Shown here one piece after another: positions 24,330-35,324 of a stretch of 64,000 nucleotides of DNA. Below the pieces are notes generated by a model. That model worked only from the letters and a program-made list of their open reading frames with translations. It did no database searches and was not told the DNA's origin. Both the position numbers and the translations under genes were made by a program. The number at the start of each line of letters is the position of its first letter. Position 1 is the stretch's first letter. This DNA is from Heliocidaris erythrogramma (Eukaryota; Echinodermata; Echinoidea; Camarodonta; Echinometridae): contig CM046864.1 in NCBI GenBank assembly GCA_025617745.1, positions 31,370,239-31,434,238 on the forward strand, written 5' to 3'.

Positions 24330-24960
24330 ATATGAAAACAAAGAAATACATAAGGAAAAAGGAGGACAAAGAGAAGAAAACGAAGAAATACATGAGGAAA
24401 AGGAAGGCAGACAGAAGAACAAAAAGAAATACATAAGGAAAAAAGAAGAGCGAAGAAAAACAAAGAAATACATAAGGAAAAGGAGGATAGAGAGAAGAAA
24501 AAAGAAATACGTAAGAAAAAGGAAGGCAGAGAGAAGAAAGAAAAAAAAATACATAAGGAAAGAAAGAAAGACAGAGAAAAGAAAAACAAAGAAATACATA
24601 AGGAAAAAAGAAGAGATAAGAAAAACAACGAAATACATGAGGAAAAGGAAGCCAGAGAGAGAGAAGAAAACCATAACAATACATAAATACATTACAAGAA
24701 GATAGAGAGAAGAAAAAGAAAGAAATACATAAATCAAAAGAAAATAGAGAGAAGAAAAACAAAGAAATACGAAAGGAAAAGGAAGACAGAGAGAAGAAAA
24801 AAGAAATGGATAAGGAAAAACGAAGAAACAAAGAGATACATAAGGAAAAGAAAGACAGACGGAAGAAAAAAAAAGAAATACATAAGGAAAAAAGAAGAGC
24901 AAAGTAAAACAAAGAAATACATAAGGAAAAAGGAAGCCAGATAGAAGAAAAACAAATACA
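24330..24960. repeat. Purine-rich minisatellite
   Basis: About 15 imperfect units of roughly 37-45 bases around gaaatacataaggaaaaa and agagagaagaaaaac. On the minus strand this gives long Phe/Ser/Leu-rich frames that are artefacts of composition. Similar units resume at 26551-26620, on the far side of the Tc1-like element. Confidence 0.9.
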
Positions 24961-25030
24961 TTTTATTGATAAATCTGTTCTCAACATATGAAATAAAAAA
25001 TATAAGACAAAAATTAATTCATACAAACTT

Positions 25031-26551
25031 TATACACTGGTTTAAACCACTTTTGACAAACACAATCATCCAGACCTTGGATTCCTTGAAAAAATATATC
25101 GTTTTTGGTAAATGTTTAACCATGATAATTTTATCGTGAAAAATAAAATCTTGGGATCTTTTGATGATTGAAGGAAAGTGTTCCTCTTTTAAATCTTATT
25201 GGGTCACTTAGTACCTGATATGGCCACCTCTGGCACGCACCAGTGCCTCCACACGCCGTGGCATACTGTCCACAAGGTTGTTGATGGTGTTCAAGGACAG
25301 TGCATCCCACTCTTCGGTCAGTGCCTGGGCTAACTCCTGCACATTTTGAGGATGATTGTTTCTCTCATTGATGGCACGGCCCAATGCATCCCAGGCGTGC
25401 CCAATGGGGGTTCATGTCGGGGGAACAGGCAGGCCAAGGCATCTGCTGCACGTCCTCTGCGTCAAGGAATTCCCTCACCAGACGTGCCCTTTGTGATTGA
25501 GCGTTGTCGTCTTGGAGCTGAAAGTTATTGCCATATACTCTTCTCGCGTATGGAAGACAATGGCGTTCCAGGATATCGCGGTACACGACGGCGTTGACGT
25601 TTCCTTCAGGTGCAGCCAATGGTGTTTTTCTGCCATAATGTATTCCGACCCATACCATCACTGAGCCTCCATCTGCTTGATTGGTTTCCTGGACACAGTC
25701 ATTACGGAGGTTCTCGCCCCACAATCGTCGAACCCTCTGCCTCCCATCGGTGCGGTCAAGGATGTACCGGCTTTCATCAGTGAAGATTACATGGCGCCAG
25801 TGACCAAGCTGCCATCTCCTGTGCCTCCTAGCCCACTGGAGCCGAGCAACCCGGTGGCGAACAGTGAGATGTGGAACCTTGGTCATTCGCCGAGCTCTGT
25901 AGCCATGTTGGACAAGTCTCCTGTTGACGGTTTCCCGTGAAACGTTCACTCCGAAGTGCCTCCTCCACAAGTGGCAAAGACGACTCGCTGGCATTCTCCG
26001 GTTCCTACGGCACATGTTCAGCAGTTGACGGTCATCCCGTGCGGATGTTCTTCGTGGTCGACCTGTAGATCTCTCTGGACTCAAAGTAATCGCCTCCCGA
26101 TGTCTTCTGAGGATGCGGCACACACAACTCTGCGATAGTCCAAGAATATCTGCAATCTGGGCCTGTGTCCGTCCATTCCGTCGGAGTGCGAGGACCCTCT
26201 GACGAATTGCAAGTGCCGTTGGGCGAGGCATAGTGTAAGGAATCAATGTACCAAATTTGGTAGGAATTGATCAAGCTAACTCTGAAAACGGGCTGTTAAC
26301 ACACGTAGGCTTTCTGCACGAAATGGACAGCAAAACAACAGCAGAAAGGAGGAGGCTCTGCCTTTCATAGCACCAAACAGCAATAAGGCCACGTTATGGA
26401 ATGTTCCACTTGACCGACTTTTACCTCGACAATACAAAATCATTATGTAATCAATGAACCTGGTCAATATTATCTATTTAGGCTTTTAAATATGATTAAA
26501 TCAACGGGTGACTATGAAAATACGAATTATGCTAACATTATGACCAACAGT
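25031..26551 (-). mobile_element. Tc1-like transposon (limits approximate)
   Basis: Contains the transposase pseudogene described separately. Candidate ends are TACACTG at 25029-25035 and CAGTGTA at 26545-26551, with TA at each side. The inner bases of the two ends match poorly, so the limits are tentative. It lies within or at the edge of the purine-rich minisatellite. Confidence 0.7.
25208..26246 (-). pseudogene. Tc1-like transposase (DD34E family), frameshifted, catalytic Glu replaced
   Basis: The likely start is the Met of MPRPTALAIRQRVLALRRNG. A paired-type helix-turn-helix follows (AQIADILGLSQSCVCRILRR), then a second DNA-binding half (GRPRRTSARDDRQLLNMCRR, HFGVNVSRETVNRRL). The catalytic domain has HVIFTDESRY (first Asp), GGSVMVWVGI, NFQLQDDNAQ (second Asp) and MPWPACSPDMNP. 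At MNP one extra C in a C run shifts the frame, giving a premature end at 25365. In the shifted frame the protein continues as HAWDALGRAINERNN to RGGHIRY and a stop at 25208. The residue 34 positions after the second Asp, normally Glu (NPIEH), is encoded by GGG (Gly). The copy is therefore doubly inactive. Confidence 0.92.
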
Positions 26552-26780
26552 GTAAATACATAACGAAAAGGAAGACAGAGAGAAGACAACAAAGAAATAC
26601 ATAAAGAAAAAACGAAGACACAGGGGGCAGACACCTCTGTTTTATAGCTTTCATCGAACAATGCCCCCAAAGTTCTTTGTTTGATTGTGTATTTAAATAG
26701 CTCATGATTAATTACTTGTACTTTCATGTCCCTTATATATTTAGTTTTCTTGAAGTCATGAGATGACATTATCTAGGAAT
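26552..26780. repeat. Minisatellite remainder and dispersed repeat copy 2
   Basis: 26552-26620 resembles the units before the transposon. 26665-26770 is an inverted, diverged copy of 3863-3955 (ends tgaagtcatgagatgacat). Confidence 0.75.
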
Positions 26781-27163
26781 AAAGTCTACACAAAGAGAAA
26801 TGATTAGTTATTTCATAAAATTCCATTATTTTCCTGACGCGTTACCATGCCAATGGCCACGCTTTCCACTACTCTATGGCAAATAGGGGGGGGGGGGGGG
26901 GGAGGAGAATCGGTCTGCTGTCGTTCATAACTTCAAATATTTTATGAAATTCATTATTGCATACGATCTTCTTGACCTTTGCTCTTTGTCTTCGTTGTGC
27001 CGTCATTTTTTAGGCAGGCTTACCGTGTACCAATTTTTCTTCCCCTGGTTAACCAAAATATGCGAAAAGTAATTATACAGAATGGAAAATATCGATTTAT
27101 TTAATATATAGAAAAGTAATGTATAGAAAAGTTATGTATAGAAAAGAAGAGAAATATGATTAC
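26781..27163. other. No gene; intron
   Basis: G homopolymer at 26886-26902; otherwise AT-rich with nothing recognised. Confidence 0.4.
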
Positions 27164-27391
27164 CTTGCTTTGTTGGGTGGGCTTGACTCTTTCCTGCTAT
27201 GCCTTATTGAATCGAAAAATCCGATCTCACCTTCGGGTCGCGATGGTTTGAATCCCTTCCTTCTTATCCTCTGAAATAAATCGTCATCCTCTCCGCCCCA
27301 TCCCCAGTAAACGTTAGAAAGACCATTAATTGCATGGAATTGGGCTGTCGTCACACCTGAAACAGCACCAAAGAAGTTTGGATATGCTAAT
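27164..27391 (-). CDS. B4GALT-family galactosyltransferase, exon 4 of those seen (WGWGGEDDD acceptor site)
   Basis: After acceptor ttattccag the first base completes the lysine codon of the previous exon. The exon then encodes LAYPNFFGAVSGVTTAQF, INGLSNVYWGWGGEDDDLFQ and RPEGEIGFFDSIRHSRKESS, ending in PPNKA plus two bases of Arg at donor AG|GTAATC. WGWGGEDDD is the acceptor-sugar (GlcNAc) and catalytic loop, fully conserved. IRHSR is the conserved metal-ligand region. Two positions differ from B4GALT1: the donor-selecting Tyr before FGG is Phe here (NFFGA), and the Met three residues before the metal-binding His is Ser. The next intron (9.3 kb) holds a Tc1-like element, a minisatellite and an L2-like LINE. 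Confidence 0.95.
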
Positions 27392-27661
27392 CTGGAATAA
27401 AATTAGAATTAAAAGAAAAAATAGATAAATAAATGTATGCAGAATTGATTTTTGAAATATAAGATATGAGAGGGGATGTGGCAAATGTAAGACAGTGAAC
27501 ATAACGATATTTACAAGCAATAATCATAAATGAGGAAAAGAAAAAGAAATGAGGTATATTATCAATTTTATGTTAAATTAAAGATATTCTTCATGTGCTC
27601 ATAGGATGCAATGAACATTATTATGATGTGACGATGATTGTACAGGTCGGGAGTAACATTT

Positions 27662-27745
27662 TAATAATAATAATAATAATAATAATAGTGCCTACTTGTA
27701 TAGCGCACATGTCCACCTTTCGGCGTTCACGGCGCTTAGAGCAAA
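27662..27745 (-). mobile_element. LINE/SINE 3' tail with ATT repeat
   Basis: An AAT run (27661-27688) followed on the plus strand by gtgcctacttgtatagcgca and ggcgttcacggcgctta. This is the inverted form of the tail seen at 59262-59350 of the L2-like LINE. Confidence 0.6.
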
Positions 27746-27976
27746 ATACATACAGAATTCCCATAAACAGTAAATTAGAATATTGCGTTGGTCTTGTTCA
27801 TAATTTATTGTTGACTCTGAAAGGTCGAATGTGGGTAATGTATGGTAATGGTTATATGAGGACAAAATGAGATGTTCTAAAAAGGTTCATTGTTAGGGAA
27901 CTATCATTCTTGCTTTATTTCAACGATATTCATACGTCATCCTATCAATCCTATTTCTTGTATGGAGCTGATGCCA

Positions 27977-28072
27977 CGGGGTCCGCTCGCTATCCATAAG
28001 GACCGCTATTCATAGAAAACAGTACTTCATTTAACACGCGTTATAAATAGCGGTCCTTATGAATAGTATTCA
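27977..28072. repeat. Second copy of the ATGAATAGCGGTCCTT palindrome unit
   Basis: Starts ggggtccgctcgctatccat and ends taaatagcggtccttatgaa, in the same orientation as 24092-24160, with about 13 extra bases after the left half. Confidence 0.85.
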
Positions 28073-29015
28073 TGATACTATTGATGTGTCCTGAATGAAA
28101 ATCATTGAGACAAGACATAATAATCAGGTTAATATCAGACAAACATAAACGTTTCAGAGGAATGAAAATTTATAGGTAAGAGTATGTTGGAAATGGTGTT
28201 AAGCAAAGAGGGAATCTGGTTTTATTCGAAGCGTTTTATTGTCGTATGCTGATGGTGGGTGCAGGTTCGTTCTGAACCCATTGCCTACGGGAACTGGGTG
28301 GTTTCTGTAAAAAGCCTATGGGAATAAGAAAAGTAAGTAACCAAAGGGGTTTATGATGTATGATGACAGGTCATAGACTATTTAACAACTGGTTGAGTGT
28401 CCATACAAGCATGAACATGGAACATAACAAAATAACTTTTACAAATTTCATAGAAGAATACAATGATCTTAGCTTTTTCATTCCAATTGGGAGATGTATA
28501 GTCCGGCGCGTCTAATGAAGTTAAGAGCCATTTCGCGATTCCATGGAAAATGTTCACTTGTCAAAAACCACAAACTTGACGATAACCCACAAAACACATC
28601 ATGACGGTCTGTTTTGATAATTAAATCGAAAACTAACAATCCACATACGAATACATATGAATCGTACAAATTTCTTTAAAGAACGCACATATCCTGTATA
28701 GATACTCATATTCCGCTTCTCCAGGGCCTTCGATACCATTATAGGGAAGCTTGAGTTCTGGTCATGAGATTGGACTGTGAAAGAAACTTCTTAAAATAAT
28801 TGGGAAAGGTTGAACAAGAATTAGTGTGTAGTGTAAGAATTTGGAACCATCAAAATGATAGGAATTGGCCTAATATTGCTGAAAAGCACATGCACTGTAC
28901 ACATAAATGGGTATATGGGACTGTACACACACGTGGCATGAATGTTCGGCCTAAAAACTTCAGCTATTTTCTCGTCATATTTTGAATATGAGGGTATATG
29001 AAGAGCAATCCTTTA
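28073..29015. other. No gene recognised
   Basis: A minus-strand frame at 28669-28478 reads in part SSLWFLTSEHFPWNREMALN. It looks protein-like but I cannot assign it and see no splice context. Confidence 0.3.
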
Positions 29016-29021
29016 CAATGG

Positions 29022-29431
29022 CAGACATGCCAACCAAAAAACGTATTCCTTACTTTTTCTATTTTCTTTTGCTTCATAAGGTGGTACTAAGATCTATAGA
29101 TGTCTATAATCAATTCGGAACACCAAAATACCATAATACATCGCACCTGTATCCTTGCATAACATTTTATTATCCACTGATTTTAACTATTCATGGCTCT
29201 GATTTGCATGAAATTTTTGTCTGTGGTACACAAAAACGAAACCTGTGAAATTGGATGGCTTATTTGCATTGTGCTCTAGTGGAAATGAGTGGATAATAAA
29301 GGTTGTTCTGGTACAGAGGTGGATGCACAATAGCATTTTTATGTTCTGAATAATTACCGATGTCCATAGCGTTTGGTACCACTTATCCAAGCGTAATAGG
29401 CAAAGAATACGGTTTTAGGTTGGCATCCCTG
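29022..29431. mobile_element. 410-bp foldback element with 6-bp target duplication
   Basis: Left end cagacatgccaaccaaaaaa and right end ttttaggttggcatccctg are inverted. Arms remain alignable for about 190 bases each (29022-29205 and 29431-29240), leaving a short centre. CAATGG is directly repeated at 29016-29021 and 29432-29437. Non-coding; superfamily not assigned. Confidence 0.82.
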
Positions 29432-29624
29432 CAATGGACATGGTCTTCCAAACTGACTTGAAAGGAATGAAAAAGCTCACAAATTATTTGTCACTTTTCT
29501 CAGAATTCAAGATTCCCTTTAACCAGGAGATCCTTCTTTTCATATTACGGCATTAGAGGGAAGGCTTTGGAGGGATTCAGGAATTACCTCACAGAGTACA
29601 ATTTCTATAGAATGGTCAATTCCA

Positions 29625-31301
29625 GCGTAACGGACATGACATTCAGACAGTTTTTTTTAATTCAAAACATCACACAATAGAATTGGCAGTCTCCAAACAA
29701 TTTTTATTGAGTTTATCAGACACATTTGACTATCAGGGATATACTCATGAAATTTCACATCATTTTATTGAACGGTTGTGGAGAAAATGCACTCGTTGTG
29801 AGCGTAACGGACATGACACAAAATGGACAAGGCTTTTTAACCTACTTTTTATTATGAAAATTCCTGTGAGTTTTGGGATAGAATGAACCTGGTTTGGGTA
29901 TTAATTAAAACTTAAAGTCATGCTGTAATCATAAATTCATGTTTGAGATTAGTTTTACATTGCAATCTTTTTTTATAGCTCAGAATGTAGCGTAACGGAC
30001 ATGACAGTTTTGTCCACTTTTTGTGAGCGGACATATTTGCTTTATTACGAGATATGGCAGATATTTTATTGTTCATATAGTAAGGTTGAAAGATAGGGAC
30101 ACACATCATAACTGGTATTCTGTACTATCTCATATATTTCTGTAATTTTAGAAGGGTTGGTTTTTCAATGTTTACACAAGATATAAAAAATAAAGCAAAC
30201 TTGCTTCTGCACCAGCTAGCTACAATTTATTATACATTTTAGTTAATACTACCCTCCATACCAAAACAGAACAAATTATTAGTTGATGCTATGGTGTTTT
30301 CTCCTTTATAGGCTAATATTTCTCAGATAGTATTAATATGCTAGCGTAACGGACATGACACCCTTGTGAAGTGAACCCTATCTTCACTTCTTTCTTTCAA
30401 AAAAACATTTGGCATAAAAAAGACAAAACTAACAGCTCAGTACTACTACCAAATGTTAAATAGTAACACATCTAAGTTCTTTTTTGCAGGTTTTAGTGAT
30501 CTAAAAACTATACTACAATGCATGGAATATAATGCTTAGAGTACCACAACAACATACAACAAAGTAGAGCACGTCTCAAGCTTTGAGGCAAAGAAAACTT
30601 AATGAACCAGACCTGATCAAAAGTTTGAACATATCATGAAAATGTCCTGAATGATTCACATCAGTTTTAAAGAAAGAAAGTTAACTACATGTATCTGCAA
30701 CATGCACTAAAGCAGTTCCACAAAACCAGTGTCATTATGAAATGAGGTCTAAGTTATCATGGAAAAGTGCTAGGGAGATGGCCAATAGTGGAACTGCATT
30801 GTCTTGGCTTCAGTAATCCACTATGTAAATAAACAGGGACATACCTGCTGCTGCATGTTGGTCATCAATCATGATCAAGATGTTGGAATGGGATTACATA
30901 ACAGGGCTAGCAAGATCATCTGAAATCTACAGACTTCCATGGGTAAACTGGAAAATCTGCTTGTTGTTGTGTCTTAAATATAACAAGCAGATTTATATTT
31001 ATGAGTCACTAGTATCTAGAAACATCCCACTGTCCTCAAGCAATTGAAAATAATAATCAATCTATTAAATGGAGCCCACAATGTGGTTTCTGCCACTTGT
31101 CGTATATAAAGTGTCATGTCCGTTACGCAAAGTGTCATGTCCGTTACGCCATTTGCTTGAAAACTGACAGTGGTAAGGAAAAATGGTTGCTACACATGTA
31201 AGGGGATTTAGTTCTAACATAGAAACTGAATTTACAGTAACCAAATACAAATTTCCTGTTGGCTATGAAAACTTTAAGTGAAAAACGTAACGGACATGAC
31301 A
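29625..31301. repeat. Seven copies of GCGTAACGGACATGACA in 1.7 kb
   Basis: Plus orientation at 29625-29641, 29802-29818, 29990-30006 and 30344-30360, plus 31286-31301, which lacks the first base. Inverted at 31112-31128 and 31133-31149. The intervening text between copies does not visibly repeat. It lies in the intron between B4GALT exons 3 and 4. Function unknown; it may be the subterminal or internal motif array of an uncharacterised element. Confidence 0.9.
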
Positions 31302-31865
31302 CTTCTAATGATAAAGAAATCACACAATTTTGAGGATCAATGCCTCGAAAATTGATGAATGATATAAACATTCATTGTGATTTTCTGTTGATATGTACAC
31401 TGAACTACTGTTTAAAAGTTGAAGGAGACCTCCAGTAGATTTTAGGCCTTCATTAGAGACAGGAAGAATAAACTCTTCAAAAATAGCCACATTTTTGTGT
31501 TATTGCGATACATCATATTAGATTTTCACTGGTGGAAAAAAATACGAAAATTTGTCAGTTTAATGATTTGTCTATTGGAAAATGAACATTTATACATTAC
31601 TTTTCAAGAATATTTGCGAGTTTAAGTGCAATTGCAAACTTCATTTTTTTACTAAAGTGAACATTTTTCATGGAATTGCCCAGATCTATAGACAACCATT
31701 TTTATTCTACGCTTCCTGTTTTGTCACCACAAGGCAGTATGTTACGTCATCTTCTTTTTATCATTTCTATAAGATGACATTCAGGAATCCTCGAATACTC
31801 TATCATTTGTTATTTATGCCGACGAATCCCACCTTTTCTTTTGTCATGAAATGCAAAGAAATCGG
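31302..31865. other. No gene recognised
   Basis: AT-rich intronic sequence. A 95-codon plus-strand frame at 31582 shows no motif. Confidence 0.4.
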
Positions 31866-32260
31866 ATGAACGCTAATAAACGATCTCTTAACCTGCAGAA
31901 GATATATTATATGTTTTTAGCAACAAAATAGCCTATGTTCCCGGTAACATTATTTTTCGGCAATAAATTATCCTGGAAACCGCATATTGATATTATGTAA
32001 AGCCATCTCCGGAAATATGGGACTTATCAGCAAACTGAATTAATTCATTCCCTCCCTTATTATTTTCACATAGTATTACACTTTTATAATACCATATGTA
32101 AATCATGGTATATTAGCATGGGGTTGTGCAATACAAACATAGTTGAATTGAATACTTATGTAAGCAAAAAAAAAAAAAAGGACTAAAAACGATTTTTCTT
32201 TTTTAAATGCAAATTACAGATCTCATATGGATACTTTATTTTGGGGAAAATAATAATGTG
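31866..32260 (+). mobile_element. LINE remnant, RT C-terminal part
   Basis: Frame-broken plus-strand text: NANKRSLNLQKIYYM, NKLSWKPHIDIM, GTYQQTELIHSLPYY, and TICKSWYISMGLCNT. This is the LNxxKTxYM / LSWxxHI / YGILxWG order of CR1-type LINEs. Very decayed. Confidence 0.65.
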
Positions 32261-32389
32261 AAGGTGAAGGACATTTAAAATTTCCAGCTAGGCCTGTTTA
32301 CGTACAAATAAATATTACTTTCTCGTTATTTTAACGAAATGTTTGAAAAGAAAAGAACAATACATAAATATTTCCCCCAAAAAATATAA

Positions 32390-32408
32390 TAAAATAATAA
32401 AATGAAAA

Positions 32409-32439
<31 letters not shown>

Positions 32440-33263
32440 AATGCTGCAACTAAAATAACATTGCTAGGTTCATAAAATTTTAAGACGACTACAATAAATA
32501 AAACAATGAAAATATCTTGACTGAACTGGACTGGAATGGCGAATTAATGGTAACATTAATGGCAGCTGCTTCATATGATAGAAATTACGACAATGAGATT
32601 ATATCTCATCACAATAGCTAAGTTCACACGTCGAGTACTTACCTCGAGTAAGAGGTCGAGGTAGTGTCTACTCGAGGGAAAGGTCGTGGTAGTCTCCGTG
32701 TGAATGGCGGTAGAGGTAACTTATCTCGGCCTCTATCTCAACCGATTTACCCCTGAAATTTTCAGCGTTACCTCGGCTAGCGAAGTCGACTTAACTTTCT
32801 CTTAGAGTTAAAGTGTCCATGTGGACGCTAAGTCGAGGTAAAAATGTAAACAAACCCCTTTTTCACTTGACCTCTGACGGGTCAATGTTCTTTTACAATC
32901 ATAGTTAATGGATTATGATTCGTAAAATATATCATGTTTAGTCCTAGCTGGACTGTATGAACATTCACCTTGCAATTTCGTAAGAAATTAAATTATATAT
33001 TTTACTCTTTTTTTATAGATGCAATTTAATATAAACGGTTTTATTACTGTTATCTGTGCCATAGCTAGGTATGTAATAATGTCACGCAATTTGACTTTGC
33101 ACAGTATTAGATATGACATATCAACTCCTCAACCTGATTTTCTTTGTAATAGGCCTACGGTCCCATTTTTAGTTATGTTTGTCTTCTTCCTTTTGTTTTT
33201 GGTCATTGACTTCACACCGATTTCCTAAGTGGTGTCATATGAGTGACAAAATATGAAACTTAC
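32390..33263. other. No gene; intron
   Basis: AAAT microsatellite at 32408-32440. A more GC-rich patch at 32625-32850 repeats gtcgaggta-like words on both strands and may be a decayed small palindrome. Confidence 0.4.
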
Positions 33264-33451
33264 TTCCAGTTCCATTTTCCTTCACCAGATACGAAATGGC
33301 GGGGCATCGAATCACAGCCGAAGTAATTCTTGACGTTGATGGCGAAATGATCCACATCATGAAGAACAACACAGTCGAAGTTTGTGAAATTGAGAGCCTC
33401 AATGAAACCGACGTTCATCAACGTGGCTCTGTTAAAAGGGAGGTCATTTCT
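33264..33451 (-). CDS. B4GALT-family galactosyltransferase, exon 3 of those seen (FNRA and DVD metal site)
   Basis: The exon starts after acceptor tttcactgcag with RNDLPFNRATLMNVGFIEAL and ends two bases into a lysine codon at donor AA|GTAAGT. FNRAxLxNVGFxEA is the family signature. HDVDHFAINVKNY carries the DVD motif (about 33358-33350) whose second Asp binds Mn2+ and the sugar nucleotide. PRHFVSGEGKWNW matches the PRHISVAxDKxxY region. In vertebrate enzymes DVD is followed by LIP or LLP; here it is HFA, which is unusual. All codons are open and the joins to both neighbours keep the frame, so nothing suggests a pseudogene. Confidence 0.94.
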
Positions 33452-33534
33452 CTGCAGTGAAATGGAAGAGGATAAGAAGGAAATACAATAACAAATTGTA
33501 TGATGAAATATCTGCATTAAAGCGACTGCACCTT

Positions 33535-33730
33535 GTCAGAGAAGATGGTGGTATTAGAAATCAATATAATACAAGGTTCGGGGTTCGAATCCCATCCCAG
33601 CACTAACATCATTTGGCAAGACATTAATCTACATTAATTTTGCCAGTCTCGATCCAGGTCATAAAATGGATACCAATAGGACTTTTTTGTACAGAGTAAA
33701 TAGGAGAGGTAAGATACGTTGCCAATTTGT
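33535..33730 (+). mobile_element. tRNA-derived SINE, plus strand, degenerate head
   Basis: A clear box B (ggggttcgaatccc) at about 33580-33593 with a poor box A upstream. The body atttggcaagacattaatct then aaaatggataccaatag parallels the SINE at 21265-21550. Confidence 0.6.
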
Positions 33731-35320
33731 GTTTGATTGATCACAACTTCAAAAGTTCATAAACTTGTTACTTCTGGATTTTGCTCAACTTTCATTGTTC
33801 GATTTCCATATTTTTTTCCTTCTCGATTCTCTTAAAACTAACTCGATATCAGGGAGGCCCTTCCCTTTAATGTGAAAATACTGGAGATGAAGGAAGATGG
33901 AGAGCAAGAAGAAAGAGAGGGAGAGAGAGAGAGAGAAAGAAATATGCATACTGTATAATGATGATGATGATATTGATGATAGTGATTATAGTGGGATGGG
34001 TTAGGGGAATTTCCGTGACAGAGCGGACAAAATCACCAAATTTTGCATGAACACTCCCTGTGGCCTATTTATCAATATTAGTCGAGGAGCTAGCCCTTGC
34101 GAATCTTTAAAGGTAGTCTAATGAAATGCAAAATTCCCGAATAGTCGCCTCCAATAAACAATTTTTCCGGGTTAAATCATTTCATAGGATGCATAAATTT
34201 GTTAAATATGGAAAGGGCGCCATCACTTAGGTGGAAAATTTTGCTTGGATAACAGTCACTGTAAAATGAGCTGCATTTCAGCCAGGGAATAAAATTAAAA
34301 CACAGCCAAATCTTTGGCAAAGCGTTCGACTCATTTCTAGGTCTTTTTACTGTCACGAATGAAAAAAAATACTCTTCTTTTTTCTCAATCAGTCTTGATG
34401 CGTCTAAAAATTGAAGAGATTGTTTAATGAGCAAACAGACTGCGAGTACACGATAGTCAAATTACCATATTACAAACTTAGACATGACATATCTTATATT
34501 TGAAATCGAAATACCTCTCAGAAACAAAGATATTTGGCTTCACGTAACAAATGATCACAGACTCAGTGTACGATCGCATAGGGGATATGAACGATATTAC
34601 AATCCTTCCCTCTTAGTAGGCCTTCCGTATCCAATGAATTACCGAATGATGTGAATTTGATGAAATATTTTTTTCTTTTAGTTTGTGAATGAAAGTACCA
34701 TAATAATCCTCTGCAAACAGGAATAAAAGTCAGTGATGTGTATGGTACATATAAAAAAAATGCATGATGATGATCATTTCACGAACATTAAGCTTTGATT
34801 GGGAGTCATGATAAACTTGAAGTATAATGCAGATTTTCCCCAAAAAAATATTCTGATTTCTGAGTAATTTAGCTCTTTGTCATTTCTATCATATCGCATT
34901 TCTTTTTTACTTTTGTCATTTTACAAAGATATTTTTTAACTACGATTATTCATTTTCCATTAAAATCTCTCCCTCCCTCTCTATAATTATTTTATGGTTA
35001 TAACTGTTTGCACACTACTGAAGATCAAATAAATACTACCTTAATATTACAGATATATTATATGTATATCGCACGTGTGATTGCTGTATAAAGCACCAAT
35101 AAAGCAAAGGGTATAAGGCGGTGGGGGCAGGGTAGCCTGGAGCTCAGCGCAACCCTATTTCCCTAAGGATTTTCAAAGTTCCTACTCGGGGGATCATCAC
35201 CTCATATTCGGGCAGCGAGGTGCCCGATTATCTTATTTTTATATCTTTGTGGGTTTTTTTTGATGGCGAAAAACATTCTTTTACTAATTACCTTATTTTG
35301 AAAACTGGAAGGTGATATTC
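33731..35320. other. No gene; intron
   Basis: GA microsatellite at 33916-33940 and short GAT repeats near 33958-33985. A minus-strand 85-codon frame at 34434-34177 has no motif. Confidence 0.4.
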
Positions 35321-35324
35321 AGGC

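Noticed and set aside
24258-25026. Long Phe/Ser/Leu-rich minus-strand frames of 200-240 codons
   Set aside because: They are translations of a purine-rich minisatellite; the frames follow the unit length and have no domain.
29625-31301. Coding reading of the 17-bp motif as SVTDMT
   Set aside because: Copies lie in different frames and both strands with stops around them.
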